This document shows positions 10,201 through 17,712 of a stretch of DNA of 50,519 nucleotides, piece by piece (positions within the stretch are counted from its first letter, which is position 1; every line of letters begins with the position of its first letter). The stretch is taken from NCBI GenBank assembly GCA_030019075.1, contig JASEHD010000006.1:1-50519 (forward strand), in the 5' to 3' direction. This stretch comes from Bacteroidota bacterium (GTDB taxonomy: Bacteria; Bacteroidota; Ignavibacteria; UBA10030; SZUA-254). The notes under the pieces were generated by a model, which saw only the letters and a program-made list of their open reading frames with translations, had not been told where the DNA came from and made no database searches. The position numbers and the translations under genes are program-made.

Positions 10201-10457
10201 CTTTTTCCCAGTTACAGCCATCCAATCTCATTCTAACAACAATTAAAAAAGCAGAAGACACGGATGCTTGGATTTTTCAATGGTATGATGCAAAGGGGGA
10301 AGAAACTGAAGCTATATTGACATTGCCAAAGAGTCCAAAGAAAGCTGCACTCTCCAACTTCATGGAAGAGGAAAAAGAGGTATTGCAAATAACGGGGAAT
10401 ATAATAAAAGCGCCGACGAAGAAACACGGTGTTGCAACGGTTAAAGTATGGTTTTAG
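7230..10457 (+). CDS. Exported GH38 alpha-mannosidase
   Basis: This is a glycoside hydrolase family 38 enzyme, expected to release alpha-linked mannose. A jelly-roll-like N-terminal part is followed by the catalytic barrel with the zinc-binding NAHIDAAWLW motif (about residue 267) and the nucleophile segment WNPDSFGYNWNMPQ (about 379). GVGDHGGGPS and the C-terminal beta domains are also present. I choose TTG at 7230: it has an AAAGGAG site seven bases upstream and starts a normal signal peptide (RSIFFVILMILAAKFLTYSQ). The track start at 7131 and the ATG at 7194 would put extra charged residues ahead of the signal. The gene runs divergently from the M28 peptidase and leads a plus-strand row of exported proteins. 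Confidence 0.9.
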   Translation: MRSIFFVILMILAAKFLTYSQTNVDKLVSTLDSLGTVSFNNWKVSPDLKQAITGDPTKPGYDDSKWGNIKLNQLIYPDSCWIRKEIILPDQILGQPVGGVVKFLVSVDDYGFLWINGESKGHFPWDGAFELTNDAKPGQKFLLAIKAINTGGPLRLLRAEFEMEATKPFSRMIGDFAISLRVGQKLLSFDTYQTNARRKQDPGIDNSKMDREEKIRLNNLLQNSVTEVDVSALKSGSLDKFSTSIDKVRTQLKPVSEFAKRYTLFFDANAHIDAAWLWRERETIEVCKNTFTSVLNMMDSRPDFTYTQSSAAYYDWMEKLYPGVFKRIVPRVKDGRWELIGGMWIEPDCNLPSGESWMRQLLYAKRYFKEKFGVDVKIGWNPDSFGYNWNMPQFYVNAGIDAFVTQKIGWNETNVFPHRAFWWESPDGSRILSYFPFDYVNTVDDPYRLVDWARQFDANTGFTKMMILFGVGDHGGGPSDDMIDRIEHLKTLDIYPTIEYGTTAQYLDWLKRQDLSSLPVWKDELYLEYHQGTFTTQAKTKEWNRKSEVLLTNVEKFSSLSSMFGGNYNSNNIEEAWKNVLFNQFHDILPGSSIHEVYVDAPERYEQAGAIGLYELKKALIYLSNQINTAIIKKGEPIIVFNPLPWERTNIATLQLPEADYNDYSIFDVSGKEIPSQIIQKDRYHRDIIFTAENIPSLGYKLFELRKQKSAAVSKNFSAAQALLENEFFTVILDPATGWVTSIVDKRNGREILSGLGNELQMLEDKPSAWDAWNIGLTGKQFPTSLRKIEVIENGPVRATLRITRDYLKPGVKKEAPTQDYPSTFFTQEISLYDGIDYIDFKTDVDWWEEKTMLKVAFPISVKNTFATYEIPYGTIQRSTQWRDSWDSAKVEVPALRWADLSQHDYGVSLLNNSKYGYDIKDNIIRLSLLRSPKWPDPMADRGKHSISYALFPHADQWHQAKTVYRGYEYNYPLLAFRSNKHKGKLPAKHSFSQLQPSNLILTTIKKAEDTDAWIFQWYDAKGEETEAILTLPKSPKKAALSNFMEEEKEVLQITGNIIKAPTKKHGVATVKVWF

Positions 10458-10539
10458 GTTTATTTGACCTTTATGTTTCTATTTTCTAACTTATTGTATA
10501 ATTCGCTATTGTTTATGCACTAAAAATGTGAGGTGTGAT

Positions 10540-11772
10540 ATGAATAAAGTCCTTTTCGCGATTATCGCATTGATTGTTATATTTGTTTCCTGCTCGAAGG
10601 AAACAACGGCGCCAGTTCAACCTTCGCCGCCGCGTGCATTAACGCAGACCGAAATGAAACTCGTTGAAGCCGATAATTCTTTTGGTTTAAAACTCTTCCA
10701 CGAAATCAATAAAACCGAAGCCAATAAAAATCTTTTTATTTCACCACTTAGCGTTTCAATGGTGCTTGGTATGACACTCAACGGGGCAAGCGGAAGTACT
10801 TATGACTCGATGCAGCATACATTGGAATATGAAGGATTAACCGAACAGGAAATTAATGAGGGATATAAAAATCTTATTATCCTGCTGACATCTCTTGATC
10901 CTAAAGTTCAATTTCAAATTGCGAATTCAATCTGGCATCGACTTGAGTTGCAGGTAGAACAAGAATTTGTCTCAACAAACAAGAATTATTTCAATGCTGA
11001 TGTCACCGGCTTAGATTTTTCTTCTCCATCGGCTTCACCAACAATCAACAGTTGGATTGAACAGAAGACAAATGGTAAAATTAAAAGGATCGTGCCCGAC
11101 CAAATACCCTGGAGTACAGTGATGTATCTCATCAATGCGATTTACTTCAAGGGAACGTGGAAGTACGAGTTCAAAAAAGAGTTGACACAGGAAGCTCCAT
11201 TCTATTTGACCGACGGTTCTCAAAAGGCATGTGAGCTAATGAAAATTGACGGCGAGTTTTCTTATGTTGAAAATGAGCAATTCCTGGCAATCGATCTTCC
11301 ATACGGAAACGAGAAGTTCAGTATGACTGTCTTTCTACCGAAGCAAGGTGTCAACATAGATGCATTTGTTTTTAATTTCACTAAAGAAAATTGGGAGACA
11401 TGGATTAAAACATTTATGAAGCGGGAAGGCACATTGTTTCTTCCAAAGTTCAAGATTGAATATGAGAAATTGCTGAACGACATGCTCAAAGCGATGGGGA
11501 TGGAAATTGCATTTGATGAAAGTCGTGCAGATTTTACACGCATCAATAAAAATGGTGGATTATTTATTAGCAATGTGAAGCATAAAACATTCGTTGACGT
11601 GAACGAAGAAGGAACCGAGGCTGCTGCGGTAACTTCAGTGGAAATCGATATGGTAAGCTATCCACCCTCCAAGTTTAATATGCGTGTCGATAGGCCATTT
11701 GTATTCGTTTTACGAGAACACCATTCGCAGACAATCCTTTTTGTCGGCAAGATCGCTGAACTGACATTGTAG
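10540..11772 (+). CDS. Lipoprotein serpin (inhibitory-type serine protease inhibitor)
   Basis: This is a complete serpin fold after a lipoprotein signal ending in FVSC, so it is probably anchored in a membrane. The ATG at 10540 has a GAGG site upstream and I prefer it to the GTG at 10528. The reactive-centre hinge EEGTEAAAVT fits the inhibitory consensus, so it should trap proteases covalently. Counting from Gly as P15, as in alpha-1-antitrypsin, puts P1 at Val and P1' at Ser (DMVS), which would favour elastase-like targets; this is inference. NPF-type distal features (DRPFVFVLREH) are present. It could protect the cell from its own or foreign secreted proteases. Confidence 0.9.
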   Translation: MNKVLFAIIALIVIFVSCSKETTAPVQPSPPRALTQTEMKLVEADNSFGLKLFHEINKTEANKNLFISPLSVSMVLGMTLNGASGSTYDSMQHTLEYEGLTEQEINEGYKNLIILLTSLDPKVQFQIANSIWHRLELQVEQEFVSTNKNYFNADVTGLDFSSPSASPTINSWIEQKTNGKIKRIVPDQIPWSTVMYLINAIYFKGTWKYEFKKELTQEAPFYLTDGSQKACELMKIDGEFSYVENEQFLAIDLPYGNEKFSMTVFLPKQGVNIDAFVFNFTKENWETWIKTFMKREGTLFLPKFKIEYEKLLNDMLKAMGMEIAFDESRADFTRINKNGGLFISNVKHKTFVDVNEEGTEAAAVTSVEIDMVSYPPSKFNMRVDRPFVFVLREHHSQTILFVGKIAELTL

Positions 11773-11854
11773 AGAAGCAACATCTCTGCGTTCACCACGC
11801 CCCTGCCTGCAGCAAGCATGGGGATTGCTGAATACAATATATATAATTTGAAAC

Positions 11855-12751
11855 TTGAAAAATATTAAATACATAACACTCAATTTTATAATTATGTCCC
11901 TCTTAACAACATTGGAGAACGCAATAGCCCAATCGCCAATGCATGAATTTTTACCAAAGAATATTCTTGGATGGAAAACATCGGAAGCGACGAAGCTTTA
12001 TTCCGACAAAGAAATTTATGATTACATGAACGGTGCTGGCGAGATATATCGTGCATACAATTTCAAAGACCTTCTCGTTCAGCGATACATAAATAAGCAG
12101 CAACAGGAAATTCTCGTGGAAATATTTGACATGCAATCTTCAGAAGATGCTTTCGGTGTTTTTACCCACACACACGGAAGAGGAAAAAAAGCTAATATTG
12201 GACAAGGGTCAGAATATCAACGGGGTTTGTTATGCTTTTGGAAAGAACGATATTTCATCTGTATTCGCGCCGAGAATGAAACACCTGATGCGAAAAAAAC
12301 TGTACTCGAGCTTGGCAAATATATTTCAAAAGCTATCAAAGTAAAAGGAAATAAACCCGCCTTACTGCAATTTTTATCTGAAAATGAATATGTAGATAGT
12401 AACCTTCGTTACTTTCATAAATACGAAATCCTTAACATTCACTTTTACATAGCCGACGAAAATATTCTTTACTTAGACGAGAACTCTAACGGTTTAATTG
12501 TTCCTCATAAGGAAGATAAAAGCCGTTTACTCTTACTGCAATACCCAAGTGAAGAAAAATCAACGATTGCTTACCAAAATTTCTTGAAACATTATATGCC
12601 AGATGCAACCACTGAAGGAATCATTCAAACTGAGAATAGAAAATATACAATTTCGGAAAAGGTGAAGAATTATATCTTCATTATTTTCGATGCAACTGAC
12701 CAAAAACATGGAATTGCTATAATAGAAAAAATTAAGAGGAGATTACCATGA
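11855..12751 (+). CDS. DUF6599-like exported protein of unknown function
   Basis: This 298-residue protein resembles the DUF6599 family by its opening (LPKNILGWKTS, then YDYMNGAGEIYRAYNF) and its later SSEDAFGVFTH segment. No enzymatic motif is visible. The TTG start at 11855 gives a good signal peptide ending at ENAIAQ; an ATG at 11894 would leave a shorter one, and neither has a Shine-Dalgarno site. The last four bases overlap the DUF362 gene (ATGA), showing translational coupling. In the row from GH38 to GH36 it is probably part of a secretory gene set, but its role is unknown. Confidence 0.65.
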   Translation: MKNIKYITLNFIIMSLLTTLENAIAQSPMHEFLPKNILGWKTSEATKLYSDKEIYDYMNGAGEIYRAYNFKDLLVQRYINKQQQEILVEIFDMQSSEDAFGVFTHTHGRGKKANIGQGSEYQRGLLCFWKERYFICIRAENETPDAKKTVLELGKYISKAIKVKGNKPALLQFLSENEYVDSNLRYFHKYEILNIHFYIADENILYLDENSNGLIVPHKEDKSRLLLLQYPSEEKSTIAYQNFLKHYMPDATTEGIIQTENRKYTISEKVKNYIFIIFDATDQKHGIAIIEKIKRRLP

Positions 12752-13635
12752 GCGATACTATTATTACCCGACGAGAGTTCCTTCAAAAAACTACGGCTGC
12801 CGCATTAGCAGCCACTGTTACTTTACCGTTTGAAATGAAGAGCGAAAATCCAATTAAATCAAAAGTTTTACTTATCCGTCATCAAGATGTAATTGATAAA
12901 AGGGGGCAGATAAATGAAATTGTAATACGTCAAATGTTAGATGAATCTGTCACAAAATTGCTCGATGTGAAAAATCCAACCGAGGCATGGAAAATTTTAG
13001 TCAAACCCACAGATATTGTCGGAATTAAAAGTAATGTATGGCGGTACTTGCCAACACCCGAAGAGATTGAAATTAACATACGCCGACAAATTATCAACGC
13101 TAGTGTGAAAGAACAAAACATTGCTATAGATGACCGGGGAGTTTTGGATAATCCAATTTTCCAAAAAGCAACCGTGTTAATTAACATGCGACCCTTCCGC
13201 ACGCACAACTGGTCTGGTGTCGGTGGATGTATCAAAAACTACGTCATGTTTACACCTAAACCCTCCGATTATCACTCAGACTCTTGCGCTGATTTGGGGG
13301 CTTTATGGAACTTGCCGATTGTCAAAGGTAAGACCCGACTAAATATTCTCGTTATGCTCACACCCCAATTTCACTGCCTCGGTCCGCATCATTTCGATAA
13401 GGAGTACACTTGGGCATATAACGGACTTCTTGTAGGTCATGACCCTGTTGCATTAGATTCAGTAGGATTAAAAATTATTGAGATGAAACGTCGATTATAT
13501 TTCAAAGAAGATTTACCGCTAAGGCCATCTGCAAAGCATATTGTGGTTGCAGAAAAAAAACATAAAATCGGGATAAGCGATTTAAATAAAATTGAAATAA
13601 TTAAACTCGGCTGGATGAAAGATGCTTTAATATAA
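12748..13635 (+). CDS. Tat-exported DUF362-family protein
   Basis: The N-terminus ITRREFLQKTTAAALAA is a twin-arginine signal, so the protein is exported folded. The body matches the DUF362 pattern: KPTDIVGIKSNV, an RTHNWSGVGGCIKNYVMF block and GHDPVALDSVGL. No ferredoxin-type Cys clusters are seen in this version, unlike some DUF362 proteins. It overlaps the upstream DUF6599-like gene by four bases and lies 19 bases before the GH36 gene. The family's reaction is not established; the Tat signal suggests a bound cofactor or metal. Confidence 0.8.
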   Translation: MSDTIITRREFLQKTTAAALAATVTLPFEMKSENPIKSKVLLIRHQDVIDKRGQINEIVIRQMLDESVTKLLDVKNPTEAWKILVKPTDIVGIKSNVWRYLPTPEEIEINIRRQIINASVKEQNIAIDDRGVLDNPIFQKATVLINMRPFRTHNWSGVGGCIKNYVMFTPKPSDYHSDSCADLGALWNLPIVKGKTRLNILVMLTPQFHCLGPHHFDKEYTWAYNGLLVGHDPVALDSVGLKIIEMKRRLYFKEDLPLRPSAKHIVVAEKKHKIGISDLNKIEIIKLGWMKDALI

Positions 13636-13654
13636 TCTGAGGATAATCAACGCT

Positions 13655-16456
13655 ATGAAACTGCTTATCAATTTTTTCATCTGGGGACAATTATTTTTAC
13701 AATCATACATTCATTGCCAACCTTCAAAATCAATTGAGATGGATAACGGTCTTTTAAAAATCTCTTTCAATAAAATTACTAAGACCTGGAGCTTGTTCGA
13801 GCTTGAGTCGAATCTTTGGAAACCGGTTATTTTCAATGCAACAATGAGTCTCTCTTTTCAAAACGGAGACTCTCTCGTGCTGAGCGGTGAATCTGGTGAG
13901 ATAATCTCTAAAATTGAAAGTTATTCTGATGCTATTGGCAAAGGAAAAAAAATATTCATCACACTTAGTAATTCAAAAATGCAATTGAAATTAGACATAG
14001 TCTTATATAATCAGAAAAAAAATGTTACTATCAGTGCTTCGATAAAAAATCTAATGTCCGATGATTGGAAACCTAAAGCATTTCACCTTATCGATATCCA
14101 CGGAGGCGGATATCTGGCGTTTAAAACTAATAATATTCTCATGCAGATAAATGGTTATCAGTCGTGGAGTAATTGCGAAATAGCTCAGCTCGATTCTATA
14201 TCTAAACAAACAAGCTATTGGTCTACTATTTTTTATGAGACAGCGGCACATTCATCTATCCTTTTTGGCTTTCTTACAAACAATCAAGCGATAAACTCTA
14301 TCTCGACAGAACCACTCATAAAGGAAGCCGGACAAATACAGCTTTCTACTGTCTCAGATATCAAAACTTTGAAAATAATTTCAGGCACCATGTTACAAAC
14401 AGACCGACTGATGATTTCCTTGGACTCAGACCCGTTCAACAACCTTGAACGGTATAGTGAGTATCTTCAAATGTTTGCACCGTCTATAAATAAACCTTTT
14501 ACCCCCGCGGGAAAACCCATACTTCGGAGCAGAACTACTGAGACAGTCCCAACCGGTTGGTGCTCGTGGTATTATTATTATCAACATATCTCCGAAGATA
14601 GCATTCTTACAAATTTAAATTTTGCATCGAAACACTTGAAAGATGCTGGCTTACAATATATTCAGATTGATGACGGTTTTCAGATCTCGGCGGGAGACTG
14701 GGGAACAAATAAAAAATTTCCTCATGGTCATAAATGGCTCACAGATCAAATCCACAACAAGGGCTTTCTTGCTGGGCTTTGGGTTGCACCATTTGCTATC
14801 TCAGAAAACAGCTCAATATATAAAAAACACAGAGACTGGCTTCTCACCGGCGAGGGTGACTCACTAAAAGAATTTTTCACAAATGACTGGTGGGGTGGGC
14901 GTATTTTCAGTTTAGACCCAACCCATCCCGAAGTTCAAAAATGGCTGACTAATCTATTCAAGAAAATAGTAAACGAATGGGGATATGATTATGTGAAGAT
15001 TGATTTTCTTTATTTCGCATGTGAAGGAAAAACGTATTATCAACCGGCATCATCTGCACAAGCATATCAACTGGGATTACAGGCGATTCGCAGCGGTGTT
15101 GGTTCAGATAAATTTATTCTTGGATGTGGAGCGCCGATTGGAATATCAATCGGTTATGTCGATGGTATGCGCATCGGTCCCGATATATCTCCGACATGGG
15201 GAGGAATTACTCCGGGAGTTAACGCAGCAGCACAACGTTCTTTTTATCACAACAAACTCTGGTTCAATGATTCCGATTGTCTCGTAGTTCGCGAACCGCT
15301 TACACTTGGCCAAGCACGCGTATGGGCAGCAATTGTTGCCCTATCCGGACAGATGAACATCCTGAGCGATAAACTTTTTGATTTACCTGCTGAGCGCGTA
15401 GACCTGTTGAAAATGACTCTGCCAAGTTATTCTCAACCTGCAGTACCAATCGATTTATTTACTCAACCAAAGGAGATGGGGTTGACAATATATACCGACG
15501 ATAAAAAACAATCGTTCAAGCTGTCAGATAGATGGAAATTTGCAGTTGGTGATTCGATGGAGTGGAAAGAACCAAACTTCGATGATAATGATTGGAAAGA
15601 AATTGTTATTCCATCCCGCTGGGAAAATGTCGGATATCCTAATCTTGATGGATTTGCATGGTATCGAACAAAATTTACACTTCCGACCGATTGGACACTG
15701 CAATCGCTGAAACTTTATCTTGGAAAAATTGATGATTGTGATCAGACATATTTTAATGGCAATCTTATCGGAAAGACGGGTGATTTTCCACCTAATTACG
15801 TAACCGAGTGGACAAGCTTCCGCATTTACCAAATTCCAGAACAGGTTGTTAATTGGAAGGGTGATAATACAATTTCTATTCGAGTTTATGATGGTGGGGG
15901 CGCGGGCGGATTCTATAATGTTAAACAGTATAATTTGCCATCGATTTGGAATCTACCTGTTGAGAAGAATTTTGGAAAATGGAATGTAGTCGGATTATTC
16001 AACTGGACGAACGATGAAACTTCTATTGTGCTGAACGCAGCCGATCTTAAATTATCACCAAAGAAAACTTATTTAATATGTGAACGTTGGAGCGAACCAT
16101 ATATTGGCGAGATGAATAATGAGATAAAAATAAATTTATCACCTACGTCCTCTAAGATCCTTTCTATCCACGAGAAAAGGAATCAGCCAATTATAATCTC
16201 ATCATCTCGTCATATCGTTCAGGGTGGAGTCGACCTCGCGGATATTGAATGGGATTCAAAGAAAAATATTCTATCCGCTGAATCCGAAAATATTCTCGAT
16301 GGCTCCTATAGTGTTACAATTTACATCCCCGAAGGAATGCAGATTAAAAATGTTGCAACACCAGCAAGATATGAAATAAAAAAAGTTACTGACCGGATAT
16401 CAATAATTAAATTTGATAGAGCAAAAACCAAATTCCCCTGGAAAGTAGTGTTCTAA
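13655..16456 (+). CDS. Exported GH36-type alpha-galactosidase with an inserted jelly-roll domain
   Basis: This is a clan GH-D glycosidase. It has a signal peptide (MKLLINFFIWGQLFLQSYIH) and an N-terminal beta-sandwich. The barrel contains the VPTGWCSWYYYYQH entry (about 300), a likely nucleophile Asp in YVKIDFLYF (about 446) and an acid/base Asp in RIGPDISPTWGG (about 505). A galactose-binding-like jelly roll (about 615-770) lies between the barrel and a C-terminal beta domain. It is expected to act on terminal alpha-galactosides outside the cytoplasm. Together with the GH38 enzyme it suggests glycan degradation. A miniature element begins at the very stop codon. Confidence 0.85.
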   Translation: MKLLINFFIWGQLFLQSYIHCQPSKSIEMDNGLLKISFNKITKTWSLFELESNLWKPVIFNATMSLSFQNGDSLVLSGESGEIISKIESYSDAIGKGKKIFITLSNSKMQLKLDIVLYNQKKNVTISASIKNLMSDDWKPKAFHLIDIHGGGYLAFKTNNILMQINGYQSWSNCEIAQLDSISKQTSYWSTIFYETAAHSSILFGFLTNNQAINSISTEPLIKEAGQIQLSTVSDIKTLKIISGTMLQTDRLMISLDSDPFNNLERYSEYLQMFAPSINKPFTPAGKPILRSRTTETVPTGWCSWYYYYQHISEDSILTNLNFASKHLKDAGLQYIQIDDGFQISAGDWGTNKKFPHGHKWLTDQIHNKGFLAGLWVAPFAISENSSIYKKHRDWLLTGEGDSLKEFFTNDWWGGRIFSLDPTHPEVQKWLTNLFKKIVNEWGYDYVKIDFLYFACEGKTYYQPASSAQAYQLGLQAIRSGVGSDKFILGCGAPIGISIGYVDGMRIGPDISPTWGGITPGVNAAAQRSFYHNKLWFNDSDCLVVREPLTLGQARVWAAIVALSGQMNILSDKLFDLPAERVDLLKMTLPSYSQPAVPIDLFTQPKEMGLTIYTDDKKQSFKLSDRWKFAVGDSMEWKEPNFDDNDWKEIVIPSRWENVGYPNLDGFAWYRTKFTLPTDWTLQSLKLYLGKIDDCDQTYFNGNLIGKTGDFPPNYVTEWTSFRIYQIPEQVVNWKGDNTISIRVYDGGGAGGFYNVKQYNLPSIWNLPVEKNFGKWNVVGLFNWTNDETSIVLNAADLKLSPKKTYLICERWSEPYIGEMNNEIKINLSPTSSKILSIHEKRNQPIIISSSRHIVQGGVDLADIEWDSKKNILSAESENILDGSYSVTIYIPEGMQIKNVATPARYEIKKVTDRISIIKFDRAKTKFPWKVVF

Positions 16457-16587
16457 GAGACTTATTAAAAAATAAAATTAAAGTCATGGTGAGCTAGTCG
16501 AACCATGACATTTCATCGTAATACCGCACTTCGACAAGCTCAGTGTGACAGTTTTTAGGGGTATTACGAAATTTTTCAGAAGTCTCA
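16456..16587. mobile_element. Miniature inverted-repeat element (about 132 bp) at the GH36 stop codon
   Basis: The ends GAGACTTATTAAAAAAT and AATTTTTCAGAAGTCTC are near-perfect inverted repeats (15 of 17 pairs). They are flanked by the direct repeat TTCTA (16451-16455 and 16588-16592), a likely target duplication. Inside are a hairpin (GTCATGGT/ACCATGAC) and a second inverted pair (GTAATACC/GGTATTAC). No coding sequence is present, so it must have been moved in trans. Confidence 0.7.
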
Positions 16588-16608
16588 TTCTAATATTATA
16601 CAGTTTCT

Positions 16609-17637
16609 TTATTTGACAAACCGTAATTGCTTCAGTAGGTGATAAGTCGACACTATAACGAGTTCGACTAATTTTTCTGTTGCCTGATCTGGGTGGAGCT
16701 GAAGATTGTTCAGCGCACAAAGAGTTTGTAATGTTCGGAGATACCTTTTGATATCACGTTTATCTGCATTCGCAATCCAAACACTTAGCTCTTCTTCCAA
16801 ATATTTACTGTAGTGTTGAATGAACAGCTCGGCCCTCATTAACCGGGGAGAGCTTGGTTTTATCTCTGCAAATATTTGTTTGAGATCTTCAGTATATTCT
16901 TTGACACGCGGATCAACTTTGCGCTCGACTTCAAAATATTCGGCGACAGTGGAGATAATAGATTTGAAATTACAGGTTTCGGTAAAACGAACTCGCAATG
17001 GTCGTCTTGATGCGATTTGTAACCGTCCAAACAGCATTTCAACAAACCGTAGTTTTTCAAGAGCCATATTCCAGTTTCGGTAATTCCACTTCCACTTCGA
17101 TGCTGGATCGAGCCAAACCGCAAAGGTTTCTGCGAAATCCTCATCGGGATGTTTCTGGGCGTAATGTGGATGCCCAATGTAATGCAGGTAGCGTACAAAA
17201 TCTTTGCTTGCCGGAATATAGTTATAAAATTCAACGTACCGCTTCTTGAACTTCCCAAAAACATTTTTCCAATCATCCCGAATCCAAAGTTTGTAAGCGT
17301 AATTGATCGCATGTCCCGTTTCATGCCGTAAAATCATCATTATTTCTTCTTTTGTGTAGGAGATATAATATTTCTCGGCAAGCCGGCGTAGATTGCTATT
17401 GGCAATGTAAAATGGAATTTCAACTGAGCCGGTTCGATCAATGCATCCCCATGGTTCTTCACCAAAATAAAAATGAGGAAAGAATTCGACATGTTTTCGT
17501 TTCAATTCATGACGCAATTGTATCAGGCATTCCCGCAGAGTGCCCTCGGGACGCAGCTCAAGCTCGCATATTTTTGTGTTTAGTAATGCCTGGAACGATA
17601 ATTCTCGAACTGTTCGACTTTTTTTTAACAACACCAT
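16609..17637 (-). CDS. Putative zinc metallopeptidase (HExxH type)
   Basis: This is a 342-residue cytoplasmic protein without a signal peptide. The HETGH motif at residues 105-109 supplies two zinc ligands and the catalytic Glu. A third ligand is likely Glu170 in DEDFAETFAVWL, giving a gluzincin-like arrangement. It resembles proteins annotated as putative zinc-binding metallopeptidase, for which no substrate is known. The C-terminal third (TEDLKQIF to KQLRFVK) is helical. It lies downstream of clpC on the same strand, but a terminator separates the two, so it probably has its own promoter or depends on read-through. Confidence 0.7.
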   Translation of the reverse strand: MVLLKKSRTVRELSFQALLNTKICELELRPEGTLRECLIQLRHELKRKHVEFFPHFYFGEEPWGCIDRTGSVEIPFYIANSNLRRLAEKYYISYTKEEIMMILRHETGHAINYAYKLWIRDDWKNVFGKFKKRYVEFYNYIPASKDFVRYLHYIGHPHYAQKHPDEDFAETFAVWLDPASKWKWNYRNWNMALEKLRFVEMLFGRLQIASRRPLRVRFTETCNFKSIISTVAEYFEVERKVDPRVKEYTEDLKQIFAEIKPSSPRLMRAELFIQHYSKYLEEELSVWIANADKRDIKRYLRTLQTLCALNNLQLHPDQATEKLVELVIVSTYHLLKQLRFVK

Positions 17638-17654
17638 AATATTACTTTGGAAGT

Positions 17655-17694
17655 AAAAAACCCCTGTCGCATGGATGTAATGGACGGGGGTTTA
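17655..17694 (-). terminator. Rho-independent terminator after clpC
   Basis: Read on the minus strand, ACCCCCGTCC and GACAGGGG pair around a 12-base loop and are followed by TTTTTT. It ends about 15 bases before the start codon of the metallopeptidase gene. Confidence 0.75.
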
Positions 17695-17712
17695 TAGTTC
17701 AAATAAAATGTA

